Positions 1 to 8,582 of a DNA stretch of 64,000 nt are shown piece by piece. Position 1 is the stretch's first letter; each line of letters begins with the position of its first letter. The translations under genes were made by a program, and so were the position numbers. Below the pieces are notes generated by a model, which saw nothing but the letters and a program-made list of their open reading frames with translations, made no database searches and had not been told where the DNA came from. Location: positions 3,306,791 to 3,370,790 of the forward strand of contig NZ_AP018178.1 in NCBI RefSeq assembly GCF_002368195.1, written 5' to 3'. The stretch is from Calothrix sp. NIES-2100 (GTDB lineage: Bacteria; Cyanobacteriota; Cyanobacteriia; Cyanobacteriales; Nostocaceae).

Positions 1-1050
1 AGAATCTAAGCCAAATCTATCTTTCTGACTTGTCTGCTTAATTTGACTGCCGTAAAATCCTAGCAAACCACTGGTTTTATAAACTCTGCTGGTATCGCGA
101 AACTGCCCGCTAATTAAATCTTCTAATCTTTGTCTTAGTTGAGTATTATACCAAGTTTCATCAATGCGGTTAAAGACATAAAAAACGCGATCGCGGATTC
201 CTCCATTACCCCGCATGGTTTCTAAAAGTTCTGTTTCTTCCTTTGTCATATCACCTGCTGAAGCAGGTTTTAGCACGCACACCACTGCGGAAGTATCAGG
301 ATCTTGAATTTTTTCATAAGCTAACAGTGCATCCTTCTTTACTGGTGCATCAATCCCTGGCGTATCGATAATCACATTACCATCTTGTAAAAGAGAATGG
401 TTGCAGTAATATTCAATCCGTTTTAAAACAGCGCTATTACTACCACGACGCGCATAATTAGCAGCTTCTTTGATATTGGCAAAATTAAATTGTGCCATCG
501 AATAAGTAGCATTATTAACTGTGTGGATATGTTGACGATTTACTACATAGCCTTCCAGCAATAACATTAAAGCTTTGGCTTGTTTTGCACGTTCCGATTT
601 ACTTTCCCCACCCTCTTGCTGAAGAATAGCTTTACAACCTTGATTAAGTAAGTTAATTACATCAGCTTGATTGATATTTGCTACTGTGTTAAATCCTAGC
701 TGTTTACATAAAGACAAAGCTTGATCGCGAATTTCTGCTTCATTTAAAAATGTAAATACTACACGTTCTTGATCTGGTTCTGCATATTCAATTTTGCACT
801 CTGTACCAGTAGCATGTCCCTCAGCGCTGTATAGCAATTCTCTTTCTAAGAGGGCATTAATTAACATTGATTTACCAGCACTAAAGGCACCTGCAAAGAC
901 AATTTCAAATCTGGGAGAAATCGCTTTAGCTAACGAAGTTTGTACAGGTGTAATGTCATAGGAACGAAATGTAGGTTCTTGCTGTAAAAGATGTAATATA
1001 TACTCAACTTGTTCTTTTAAATTTTGGCAATGAACCGACAAGTCTGACAT
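1..1050 (-). CDS. Dynamin-family GTPase, N-terminal part (runs off window)
   Basis: The reading frame starts at ATG 1050 and is open to position 1, so only about 350 N-terminal residues are seen. A P-loop GAFSAGKS lies at residues 54-61, a DTPG (G3) motif near 228-231, and NRID (G4-like) near 297. This is the G-domain order of bacterial dynamin-like proteins, which remodel membranes using GTP. The missing C-terminal part should hold the helical stalk and the membrane-binding paddle. No signal peptide is visible. Family assignment is good; the cellular role is unknown. Confidence 0.8.
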   Translation of the reverse strand, partial: MSDLSVHCQNLKEQVEYILHLLQQEPTFRSYDITPVQTSLAKAISPRFEIVFAGAFSAGKSMLINALLERELLYSAEGHATGTECKIEYAEPDQERVVFTFLNEAEIRDQALSLCKQLGFNTVANINQADVINLLNQGCKAILQQEGGESKSERAKQAKALMLLLEGYVVNRQHIHTVNNATYSMAQFNFANIKEAANYARRGSNSAVLKRIEYYCNHSLLQDGNVIIDTPGIDAPVKKDALLAYEKIQDPDTSAVVCVLKPASAGDMTKEETELLETMRGNGGIRDRVFYVFNRIDETWYNTQLRQRLEDLISGQFRDTSRVYKTSGLLGFYGSQIKQTSQKDRFGLDS

Positions 1051-1481
1051 ATTTCTATCCTGAGTACATTGTATGTATATGCTATGAAATTTTGTAGCTA
1101 AAATAAAACAGTATAACTACGGATAAAATTGTCTACACCTATGACTGCTAAGGGACTAAACAAACTACTGCTGAAAAATTTATGAAACTATTGGCAATTA
1201 GGCTCAAACCCAAGGGAACTCCAAAAAGTCGTTGACTGTTGATTGTTGATTGTTGACTGTGAACAATAGCATATGATCTCTGGACAAAAAGAAAGCCTAA
1301 GTTGGAAAATATTTGGTGATAAATCCAGGTGAAGAGTTTCGCTTTCAGAAAACTTTTGATGCGCAGACAGGCTATCAATAATTAGAGATTGAATACCCTC
1401 TACTTCATTTTTAAACCCATAGCCTGTATCTCTCATTACTTTTTTTTCAATCTAAGCTTTCTCGGTGTCTAAAAATGCGAG
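1051..1481. other. Intergenic region with STRR heptamers
   Basis: No credible gene is seen. Positions 1231-1262 hold TTGACTG/TTGATTG heptamer repeats. Just before them, at 1213-1226, is GGGAACTCCAAAAA, which matches the end of the GGGAACTCC MITE family found at 7.5 and 8.9 kb, so this is probably a MITE remnant. Two short overlapping minus-strand frames here consist of repeat sequence. Confidence 0.6.
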
Positions 1482-2024
1482 TCAAATTTTTTGCAGATAT
1501 TTAGGCGGTACATTATCAACTAACCAAACACCATTATCTGAACAGTAGAATTGGTAACCTGCTTGATACATTGCGGCAGCATCCACAGCCAAAACTACGG
1601 GTTTTCCATGTCTAGCACCGACAGCTTTTGCTGTAGCAATATCCAGTGATAAATGAACATGATGCCGTGACATTTTAGCAATTCCTGTTTGCATAATTGA
1701 CTCAACAGATTTTTGTCCTGTACCGTGATATAACACATTTGGGGGAATAACTGGTTGGAACTGCAAATCGACTTCTACACTATGTCCTTGATTAGCCCGA
1801 ATGAGAGTACCTGTAGAGTCAAAGGAAAAGCGTTTTTTATCATTAGTGGCTACTACTTCTTGCAATTCCTCCAGAGTGATGGGAAATTGATGATTTGCAC
1901 AGGCTGCTATTAGTTCTTGCACATTTACCCAGCCACCAGCAGCGAGTTTAATACCAATACTATCTGGTTGGTGGCGGAGATGTTTGCTGAGGTATTTGCT
2001 GATTTTAAGTAAGCGATTATCCAT
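1482..2024 (-). CDS. kptA: RNA 2'-phosphotransferase (Tpt1/KptA family)
   Basis: This is an NAD-dependent phosphotransferase that removes an internal 2'-phosphate from RNA, releasing ADP-ribose 1''-2'' cyclic phosphate. The N-terminal winged-helix part opens with KYLSKHLRHQPDSIGI. The C-terminal ADP-ribosyltransferase-like part carries LYHGTG and HVHLSLD motifs expected for NAD and RNA binding. I place the start at ATG 2024 (MDNRLLKIS) because the 15 in-frame residues upstream look like repeat-derived sequence. Length is about 180 residues, normal for the family. Bacterial KptA has no established tRNA-splicing substrate, so its role is open. Confidence 0.88.
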   Translation of the reverse strand: MDNRLLKISKYLSKHLRHQPDSIGIKLAAGGWVNVQELIAACANHQFPITLEELQEVVATNDKKRFSFDSTGTLIRANQGHSVEVDLQFQPVIPPNVLYHGTGQKSVESIMQTGIAKMSRHHVHLSLDIATAKAVGARHGKPVVLAVDAAAMYQAGYQFYCSDNGVWLVDNVPPKYLQKI

Positions 2025-2143
2025 GATTTCTGGCGCTGCGCGTGTCGGTTGTCGGTTGTTAGTTTTCATTTTTCATTTGTCATTGGTTTAATTACGAACT
2101 TGTACTGAGCGAAGTCGTTCGCGTAGCGTCCCGCAGGGAAGTA

Positions 2144-3469
2144 TTACGAATTACGAATTATTGTTGACCAAATTTGTTTGCCGATGATGGCTAATGCAAG
2201 GCAAATTATCACTGTCAGCGTTACTTGTCCACCGGGAACAAGTTGTTGATAAATTTTATTTGAATTTTCCTGTCCTTTGCGTTGCTTCCAAATCATCAAG
2301 GCGGGAATTATTCCTCCTAAAACTGAGATATTAAATGTGCCAACATAATCTAGGGCAGTAAAGAAAATTTTGGGGTTGATTACCCCGAAACTCATAGGAG
2401 GTAAAAGAATCATTGAATAAAGTGGTAAGCGACTAGAAAATTCCACTTTGGTAGCTAAGAAAATTTCTTGGAAGAAGTCTAACAATCCATAGACAAACCC
2501 AATGAATGATGTAGCGATCGCAAACTCTGAGAAAATCGAAACTAGCACTCCTAACCATTCTCCCGCACCACCTGATCGCAGAAGTTGCAAAGGATCAAAT
2601 ATCCTACCATTACCAGTATTCTGCATGATTTCCGGACTGACACTGCCCAAAATCACTGCATTCCACGCGAGGAACATGATCAGGGGAATCACAGAACCAA
2701 TAAACAGGGATTGACGGATTTTGTGGGTGTCGCCTTCTAGTTGAGTCACCACCACTGGCACAATATTATGATAAAACAAGGCTACAGACATCACCGATAC
2801 AGCACTGCCCACAGCACTCCAATTTTGAAATAAAAATTGTGTAGTCTTAACCTGTCCTCCAGCGAGTAACAAGAGTCCCAGAAATGAAGCCAAGACAATG
2901 GCGACAAAAACGCTATTGAGTTTTTCGACAAACTTGTCTCGCCCAAAATACATAATCCCACCAAATAAGAGTGTGAACACAGTTGTCCCCACCCATGCAG
3001 GGACAGTATTTTGCACACCTAATACTTTGGCGATCGCAGATCCTAAAATCTCTCCACCTTGGGTAGTGTATGCTACTAGCAAGGCATAGTGTAATAACAG
3101 GTAAGTACCACCAGCAATTCGTACACCCATAAAGCCGAGGGTGTTCTCAATCATTGCCAACATCCCCACACTCGCACGCCCTGCTAGACGCATAGTATTT
3201 ACGCTGGCTTCTGCAATCAATAAACCTGAAACTAAAGTGTATAACCAGACCGCAATTAAAAGCACTGTGGATGGTACAACCCCAGATGGCAAAGTTACCG
3301 CAGGTAGCGCCAGAATGCCTGCACCTACAGTGGTTCCCGCGATTAATGCTGTGCTTCCTAGCACACTACCTGGTTGATGACTTAGCCGCTTACCATCAAA
3401 TTCCAGGTTAGAAAACAATCGCGTATCTTCTTGTTGATTGGATTTGATCGCAGTCTGCATAGGAGTCAT
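2144..3469 (-). CDS. Aromatic amino acid permease (Tyr/Trp transporter, HAAAP family)
   Basis: An integral membrane carrier of about 440 residues with around 11 hydrophobic segments. The first segment carries GTTVGAGILALP, the conserved opening helix of the tyrosine/tryptophan permease family (proton symport of aromatic amino acids). A TTG codon at 3487 extends the frame; ATG 3469 is preferred, with ATG 3460 also possible. It stands alone between kptA and a repeat-rich spacer. Substrate is inferred from family only. Confidence 0.85.
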   Translation of the reverse strand: MTPMQTAIKSNQQEDTRLFSNLEFDGKRLSHQPGSVLGSTALIAGTTVGAGILALPAVTLPSGVVPSTVLLIAVWLYTLVSGLLIAEASVNTMRLAGRASVGMLAMIENTLGFMGVRIAGGTYLLLHYALLVAYTTQGGEILGSAIAKVLGVQNTVPAWVGTTVFTLLFGGIMYFGRDKFVEKLNSVFVAIVLASFLGLLLLAGGQVKTTQFLFQNWSAVGSAVSVMSVALFYHNIVPVVVTQLEGDTHKIRQSLFIGSVIPLIMFLAWNAVILGSVSPEIMQNTGNGRIFDPLQLLRSGGAGEWLGVLVSIFSEFAIATSFIGFVYGLLDFFQEIFLATKVEFSSRLPLYSMILLPPMSFGVINPKIFFTALDYVGTFNISVLGGIIPALMIWKQRKGQENSNKIYQQLVPGGQVTLTVIICLALAIIGKQIWSTIIRNS

Positions 3470-3537
3470 GCTCAAGTATGGGCGCAATTTGCTAAGTTAA
3501 TGTTAAATTATGTAACTAATTTTAGCAAAACACTGTG

Positions 3538-3735
3538 GGTGGGGAATGGGGAATGGGGAATGGGGAATGGGGAAGGGGGAATGGGGAATGGGTAATGAGG
3601 AATGGGGAATGGGGAATGGGGAATGGGGAATGGGGAATGGGGGGACAAGGAGGACTAATGACAACTGACAACTGACAACTGACAACTGACAACTGACAAC
3701 TGACAACTGACTAATGACTAATGACTAATGACAAA
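3538..3735. repeat. STRR arrays: GGGGAAT and TGACAAC heptamers
   Basis: Positions 3540-3642 are about 14 near-perfect copies of the heptamer GGGGAAT. Positions 3659-3710 are about seven copies of TGACAAC, followed by TAATGAC copies to 3731. These are the short tandemly repeated repetitive sequences described in heterocystous cyanobacteria. An open frame of 67 codons through the array is low-complexity and rejected as a gene. Confidence 0.9.
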
Positions 3736-4968
3736 TCACGAATTAATTAACGATATTTTCTGTGTTGGGGTATAGCTGGGCAAAACCTGGTTGAGTGTGG
3801 CTGGATTAAGCTGCATATGATCTTTCAACACGGCAGAAATTACATCACGAAAATCGGTAGCGATCGCTAAGTCTCGCTTTTGGTAAAGTTGATCGGGAGA
3901 TAATCCCGGCCATTCTCCATAAACCTTACCACCGCGCACTTTTCCACCCAATACCCACATGACATTTCCATGTCCGTGGTCTGTACCATGACTACCATTT
4001 TCTTGTACTGTGCGGCCAAACTCAGACATGACGACAATTGCTGTGTTTTGATAAATTGGCCCTAAAGTTTGTGCCATCACAGCCAAACCCTCTGCTAATT
4101 TTTTTAACCTCTGGGCTAATGGGCCTTTACTACCACCTTGATTAACGTGGCTATCCCAACCACCCAAAGCCATAAACCCTAATTCAACTTTAGGGTCTTT
4201 GACCATCAATCGAGCTAGCCTTTGGGCATCTCTAGCAAAACCATCCGGTAATGGCGCACCATTATTTGCCATCTTCATTTCATCTTCCAAGTCTTTGGCG
4301 ATCGCTTGCCGTGCCATCCTTCCTTCTTGATAGCTTTGACTTAAGGTATCATTACCACTATAAAGTCGGTCAAATGCTTCCCCTACTTGCGGACGATCAA
4401 GCGACAGCGGATTATTAACTTTTTTCCCTGGTGGTAAACTGGCTACAGACATCTGACCATACAAAATCCTGGGGATTGTCTGTCCCACATTGACTGCTTG
4501 GATAGGTGTTTTGTTGGAAATACTAGCCAATAAACGATTCATCCAACCATCATTAGTGTTTTTTGTCCCAGGAACACCGTTTTCCATATAATATTGCGCA
4601 TCAAAATGGGAACGAGTGGGATCGGGAGAACCGCAAGCATGAATAAATGCTAGACTACCTTTTTGCCACAGGGGCATCAAGGAACTTAAGGCGGGATGCA
4701 AGCCAAACCGACCATCTAAATCCAGAACTCCGCCTTCTTTACCTGGTTGGGGAATGGCAATAGTCGGTCTTGCTTGGTAATAAGCTGTTTCTGAGTAGGG
4801 AACCACCAGGTTTAAGCCATCAACTCCACCACGCAGAAAAATCACAATCAAGCGTTTCTGATTACTATTATCGCTAGCAGATCTAGCTATCCAAGCATTA
4901 GTTCCTACGGCGACTAACGCTGAGGCGGAAAACATTCCTGCTTGGAGAAGAAAGTTGCGTCTTTTCAT
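3736..4968 (-). CDS. DUF1501 family protein with Tat-type signal
   Basis: A 410-residue protein starting MKRRNFLLQAG, a twin-arginine export signal followed by a hydrophobic stretch (FSASALVAVG). Conserved blocks include FLRGGVDGLNLVVPY, DPTRSHFDAQYYMENG and VVMSEFGRT, typical of DUF1501, whose members belong to the alkaline-phosphatase/sulfatase-like fold. It is expected to act outside the cytoplasmic membrane. DUF1501 genes are usually paired with DUF1800 genes, as here (next gene upstream at 5.5-7 kb on the same strand). Biochemical function is not established. Confidence 0.88.
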   Translation of the reverse strand: MKRRNFLLQAGMFSASALVAVGTNAWIARSASDNSNQKRLIVIFLRGGVDGLNLVVPYSETAYYQARPTIAIPQPGKEGGVLDLDGRFGLHPALSSLMPLWQKGSLAFIHACGSPDPTRSHFDAQYYMENGVPGTKNTNDGWMNRLLASISNKTPIQAVNVGQTIPRILYGQMSVASLPPGKKVNNPLSLDRPQVGEAFDRLYSGNDTLSQSYQEGRMARQAIAKDLEDEMKMANNGAPLPDGFARDAQRLARLMVKDPKVELGFMALGGWDSHVNQGGSKGPLAQRLKKLAEGLAVMAQTLGPIYQNTAIVVMSEFGRTVQENGSHGTDHGHGNVMWVLGGKVRGGKVYGEWPGLSPDQLYQKRDLAIATDFRDVISAVLKDHMQLNPATLNQVLPSYTPTQKISLINS

Positions 4969-5059
4969 ATCAATTTCAGTAGGGTGGTGGAATTAAAGAT
5001 AAATGGCAATGGCTGTCATTTGTCCTTTGTCATTTGTCATTGGTAAAGGTTTAAGTTTT

Positions 5060-5353
5060 ATGCTTTTATCTCGGATTGTTGAGTTCTGAGGTGGAAGTTT
5101 CATGGTTTTATCTCGGATTGTTGAGTTCTGAGGTGGAAGTTTCATGGTTTTATCTCGGATTGTCGAGTTCTGAGGTGGAAGTTTCTTGTTTTTTACTCGG
5201 ATTGTCGAGTTCTCAGGTGGAAGTTTCATGCTTTTAACTCGGATTGTCGAGTTCTGAGGTGGAAGTTTCATGGTTTTATCTCGGATTGTCGAGTTCTGAA
5301 GTCGAAGTTTCATGCTTTTAACTCGGATTGTCGAGTTCTGAAGTCGAAGTTTC
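5060..5353. repeat. Minisatellite: seven 42-bp units
   Basis: Seven head-to-tail units of exactly 42 bp (5060, 5102, 5144, 5186, 5228, 5270 and 5312) share the core CTCGGATTGTCGAGTTCTGA. There are no spacers, so it is not a CRISPR array. Because 42 is a multiple of three, the minus strand stays open through all units and would encode a 14-residue repeat (KLPPQNSTIRDKTM) within a 123-codon frame at 4993-5364. No ribosome binding site or known domain supports translation. It lies between the DUF1800 and DUF1501 genes of one transcription unit. Confidence 0.93.
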
Positions 5354-5472
5354 CTGTTTTTCACAAGACAATCCCATACCTAAGCAACAAAAATTCTTCT
5401 TCCCTAGCCCCTAGTCCTTAACCCCACCTCTAACACCATGCCCGATGCCCGATGCCCAATGCCCCATGCCCC

Positions 5473-6999
5473 TTAACGCCGCATAAATTCTGGACTACCT
5501 AAAATTAAAGCTGCATGGAGTTGGGGCGGACTAGAAGCGATCGCACTTTGGGTTTTGCTAGATAAAGAATTACCTAATGTATTTGTGAGTTGCAAGCTAT
5601 CAATGGGTGATGGTCTTACTTTCACTGCTGACTGAGTTGCCTTGGGGACATTATTAGCTTGGTTCATTGGTGCTGGTAAACTTGATAGCGGTAATCTTCC
5701 GCCTGCGATCGCAGTGGCAAAGTTAAGCCGACGAGTCATAGCATCAGAGTTTAACCATGCTTCTTCTGTATTTTTGTAGCCATCAGGAGTTGGACAACCA
5801 TAAACCGGCATTCCCGACTGTTGTAGGAAACTGACTATTGGTTTTGTATTTTTAACTTCCATCCCTGTCGCCCGCACTGTTGAAATTGCATATTGATAGG
5901 GTGTTTTAAACTTGGCGTTAAAGTTTTTTGTGTTCCAAAACTCTGAACTGTGGAATAAAGTATCGAGGACAGCTTGAATATTGCCATCAGTAGCGAGATA
6001 GCGCTGTGCTAAACGATTAACCAAAGCTGTGGGTGGGCGATCGCTGACAAAATACTGAGCTAATTTGTAGCTAATATGACGAGCAGTTGCCGGACTCCGG
6101 GCTAAAATATCTAAAGCTTGTTCCCCCTCATCTTCTCCACCGCCTTTAATAGTAGTTCCGAGAAAAACTTTGTCGCTAGGATCGTGGCGTTTTGGATTAA
6201 AGTAAAATCCGTCACTATTAATATTGGGCTGCTTGAGACTAGTAATTCCCCAACCAGTGAAAATTTTTGCTAGAGCGATGACATCTTGTTGAGTATAGCC
6301 ACCATCCACGCCGAGAGTATGTAATTCCATTAACTCACGGGCGTAATTCTCATTCAAACCCTGAGTTTTACGACGAGCCTTAGGGTTACTAGGAGCAGTA
6401 TTTTGCCAATTGTCTAGATAATATAGCATAGCCGGATGGTGAGCCGTTGCCCCTAAAAGGTCACGAAAGCGACCCAGAGCTAATGGTCTAATTGCTTGTT
6501 GTTCGTAGGCTCCCACCCAATAGCGATCGCGTCCCTTACCTGCATCCACATTAAAATGGTTGTACCAAAAGTCCACCATTACTTCTTGCAGTTGTCTAGG
6601 ACTGTTAGTAGCCCGTAATAAACGTGCTTGAGTTGTTTGTTGTAGAATTGCTTGAAGTTTGCGATCGGCAGCTCTTTTTTCTTCTCGACTGAGTTTTTGT
6701 CCAACTGAGCCATAAGCCAACAGTTCCATCGGCTTCATGCTGAGAGTTTCCATCTGCGCCAATTGACTTTTGAGGCTGGCTGATTCTGGGATAGTATCCG
6801 GTGAGAGTTGCTCTTTAATGTAGCGGTCTACACCAATAGACTCTACCCGTTGCACATCTCCAGGGCGAGGCCCAAAACTCAAACGGTTAATTAGATGTAG
6901 AACTTTCGGATCAACACTTTGAGATGCTGCATTACTGGGCGTAACTCCTACCAGTAAAATTAACAGCGACATGACAAAGAATTTCGGCTTCGCGCTCAT
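5473..6999 (-). CDS. DUF1800 family protein, exported
   Basis: About 508 residues. A signal peptide is visible (KFFVMSLLILLVGVTPSNAAS). The mature N-terminus has HLINRLSFGPRPGD, the diagnostic DUF1800 block, followed by MVDFWYNHFNVD, NENYARELMELHTLGVDGGY and LAKIFTGWG. ATG 6999 follows AGGTGA at 11 nt spacing. A GTG at 7014 overlaps the upstream stop by 4 bp and is the alternative start. DUF1800 and DUF1501 proteins are co-encoded in many bacteria; their joint role is not known. Likely co-transcribed with the LTXXQ gene upstream. Confidence 0.87.
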   Translation of the reverse strand: MSAKPKFFVMSLLILLVGVTPSNAASQSVDPKVLHLINRLSFGPRPGDVQRVESIGVDRYIKEQLSPDTIPESASLKSQLAQMETLSMKPMELLAYGSVGQKLSREEKRAADRKLQAILQQTTQARLLRATNSPRQLQEVMVDFWYNHFNVDAGKGRDRYWVGAYEQQAIRPLALGRFRDLLGATAHHPAMLYYLDNWQNTAPSNPKARRKTQGLNENYARELMELHTLGVDGGYTQQDVIALAKIFTGWGITSLKQPNINSDGFYFNPKRHDPSDKVFLGTTIKGGGEDEGEQALDILARSPATARHISYKLAQYFVSDRPPTALVNRLAQRYLATDGNIQAVLDTLFHSSEFWNTKNFNAKFKTPYQYAISTVRATGMEVKNTKPIVSFLQQSGMPVYGCPTPDGYKNTEEAWLNSDAMTRRLNFATAIAGGRLPLSSLPAPMNQANNVPKATQSAVKVRPSPIDSLQLTNTLGNSLSSKTQSAIASSPPQLHAALILGSPEFMRR

Positions 7000-7010
7000 A
7001 AAGCTATTTT

Positions 7011-7490
7011 TCACCTAATTGGGATATTTGGACGACGATTGGGAGAATTGTGTTGCGACTTGTACATATATTCAGCAAACTTTTGCCGTTGCTCTAAACT
7101 CAAAATCTCGCGTATCGCCAAAGTATTTTCAAACTGAGCATCAGCAAGCTGCTGCTTGAGGATTTTGAATTGGTTGTATTTTGTGCGCACCTCTGCTGGA
7201 GAAGCCTGTCCCGCTAATAAGTTATGTAATTCCTGCTGTGCTTGACGCAAAGCCTGTTGTTTCGGCTTGATTTGGTCTTGGGATTGACGGCGAATTTGTT
7301 TAATTTGCTCTAGTTGTTGTGGTGTCAAATTCAAATCCTGTAGCCATCCCGATTTCCGTGGCTGGGTCGGTGGATTTGTCGGGGTTTGGGCAGATAATTG
7401 TTTTTGAGAATTACTTACCTGGGCAATAACGCTAGCACCACTAAGGGTAATTAAAATAGCCGTCACAATGGAAATCTGACGTAAATGCAT
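7011..7490 (-). CDS. LTXXQ-motif periplasmic protein (Spy/CpxP-like)
   Basis: A 159-residue exported protein with an N-terminal hydrophobic signal (IVTAILITLSGASVIAQ) and an all-helical, Gln/Lys-rich body. LNLTPQQLEQIKQIR carries the LTxxQ motif and LSLEQRQKFAEYM a second copy, the hallmark of Spy/CpxP/ZraP periplasmic stress proteins (chaperone or metal-binding roles in Enterobacteria). Its stop overlaps a potential GTG start of the DUF1800 gene, suggesting translational coupling. Position downstream of an ECF sigma/anti-sigma pair suggests an envelope-stress function (inference). Confidence 0.78.
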   Translation of the reverse strand: MHLRQISIVTAILITLSGASVIAQVSNSQKQLSAQTPTNPPTQPRKSGWLQDLNLTPQQLEQIKQIRRQSQDQIKPKQQALRQAQQELHNLLAGQASPAEVRTKYNQFKILKQQLADAQFENTLAIREILSLEQRQKFAEYMYKSQHNSPNRRPNIPIR

Positions 7491-7522
7491 AATTAAACTG
7501 ATCTCCCCAAAAGATTAAGTAA

Positions 7523-7648
7523 GGGAACTCCAAAAAATAAATTATTCCGTTAAAGTCGTTGAATGTTGACGGTTCACGGTTGACTGTTAACTGTGAACCG
7601 TGAACCGTCAACAATCACTTCGGGAATATTTTTTTACGAGTAAGTCCC
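7523..7648. mobile_element. MITE (GGGAACTCC family), 126 bp, TAA target duplication
   Basis: Ends are GGGAACTCC and the related inverted end of AAGTCCC; TAA is duplicated at 7520-7522 and 7649-7651. The middle holds an 18-bp perfect inverted repeat (7564-7581 and 7596-7613, arm TGTTGACGGTTCACGGTT) made of STRR-like sequence. There is no coding capacity, so it must be mobilised in trans. It sits between the anti-sigma and LTXXQ genes, and its right end overlaps the anti-sigma stop codon. Confidence 0.75.
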
Positions 7649-7992
7649 TAATCTGTATCCACCTCTGTGAAATGCAATATATAACTATCGGCGCGATCGC
7701 TTTTTGTACTTTGCCAATTACTTTCCATGAAACTTTCCAAAGTCGCTAGTTCAGCTGCACTGGGTTTAGGAGGTACTAAGACACGGTAACTAACCACAGC
7801 AGCTACTAAGGAAGCAGCGACAACAGGTGAAACTAACCACAGTCGCCCAAGATGGCGTTGGGGTTTAACTACTGAAGCTGGTATCTGCTGTAAAATCTGT
7901 TGTTCCAAATCCGGGGAAGCCGGGGGAACTGGCGGACGATGTTCACGGAGAAAATTCACCAAATCTTGGTCATCATGGGGAAACTGAGTCAT
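7648..7992 (-). CDS. Probable anti-sigma factor with one membrane segment
   Basis: A 114-residue protein with an acidic cytoplasmic-type N-terminus (DDQDLVNFLREHRPP), one transmembrane segment (LWLVSPVVAASLVAAVVSY, about residues 51-69), and a short C-terminal domain. Its ATG overlaps the sigma-factor stop by 4 bp (ATGA), the usual arrangement for an ECF sigma with its membrane anti-sigma. No recognisable zinc-binding ZAS motif is present, so the role rests on context and topology. The stop codon TAG is formed with the end of the adjacent MITE, so the C-terminus may be shortened compared with the ancestor. Confidence 0.65.
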   Translation of the reverse strand: MTQFPHDDQDLVNFLREHRPPVPPASPDLEQQILQQIPASVVKPQRHLGRLWLVSPVVAASLVAAVVSYRVLVPPKPSAAELATLESFMESNWQSTKSDRADSYILHFTEVDTD

Positions 7993-8582
7993 AATTGCAC
8001 TCCTTGTTGTTGGAGAAATTGACGCATAGCAGCACGAGCATGAAATAGACGAGATTTGACAGTTCCTAGAGGAATATCGAGTATTTCTGCTATTTCTTTT
8101 TGCGGTAATTCCTCCAAGTCATGCAAAACTAGTATGGTGCGATGGTCAAAACTTAAATTGGTCAGCCCCTGTTGTACCAAGTCTTGATAATGCAGAGCCA
8201 TCAAATCTGGGGCTTCTTGTTGGGTAGGAGTCTTTTCTGTAAGCGCTTTTAATTTAGTCCGTCGCTGAACTTCTGCTTGTCGCTGATCGCAAGCTACATT
8301 CCAAGCAATGCGGTATAGCCAGGTAGAAAATTGTGCTGTTTGCCGAAACTTGGGTAATCCTTTCCAAGCTCTTAAAAATACCTCCTGTACTAAATCATCT
8401 AAGCTGGATGGTTCACATTGATACAAAATTGAGCGCACCCTTTGCTGATGGCGACGATAAAGCAGCCCGTAGCTTTGGATGTCACCTTGTAAGCACTGCT
8501 GTACCAGATAACTATCAGATTCGCTGACGGATTTGCTGGGCAATTGTCTATTCTTTGAAAGCCTGATTGGCACAACTAGCAC
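7989..8582 (-). CDS. ECF-type RNA polymerase sigma factor
   Basis: About 197 residues with sigma-70 regions 2 and 4 only. Region 2 includes LDDLVQEVFLRAWKGLPKF and FSTWLYRIAWNVACDQRQ; region 4 includes LPQKEIAEILDIPLGTVKSRLFHARAAM, the helix-turn-helix for the -35 element. The start used is GTG 8582, and the true start could be further inside. It heads a minus-strand cluster: sigma, anti-sigma, LTXXQ protein, DUF1800, DUF1501. By analogy with other ECF systems it probably senses an envelope signal through the anti-sigma and activates its own operon. Confidence 0.9.
   Translation of the reverse strand: MLVVPIRLSKNRQLPSKSVSESDSYLVQQCLQGDIQSYGLLYRRHQQRVRSILYQCEPSSLDDLVQEVFLRAWKGLPKFRQTAQFSTWLYRIAWNVACDQRQAEVQRRTKLKALTEKTPTQQEAPDLMALHYQDLVQQGLTNLSFDHRTILVLHDLEELPQKEIAEILDIPLGTVKSRLFHARAAMRQFLQQQGVQL

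Noticed and set aside
1148..1436. Two overlapping short frames
   Set aside because: They overlap each other in different frames, cover STRR repeats, and have no family resemblance.
3503..3706. Small protein rich in PHSPFPI
   Set aside because: It is translated STRR heptamer sequence.
5060..5353. CRISPR array
   Set aside because: Units abut each other with no spacers, and unit length is constant at 42 bp.
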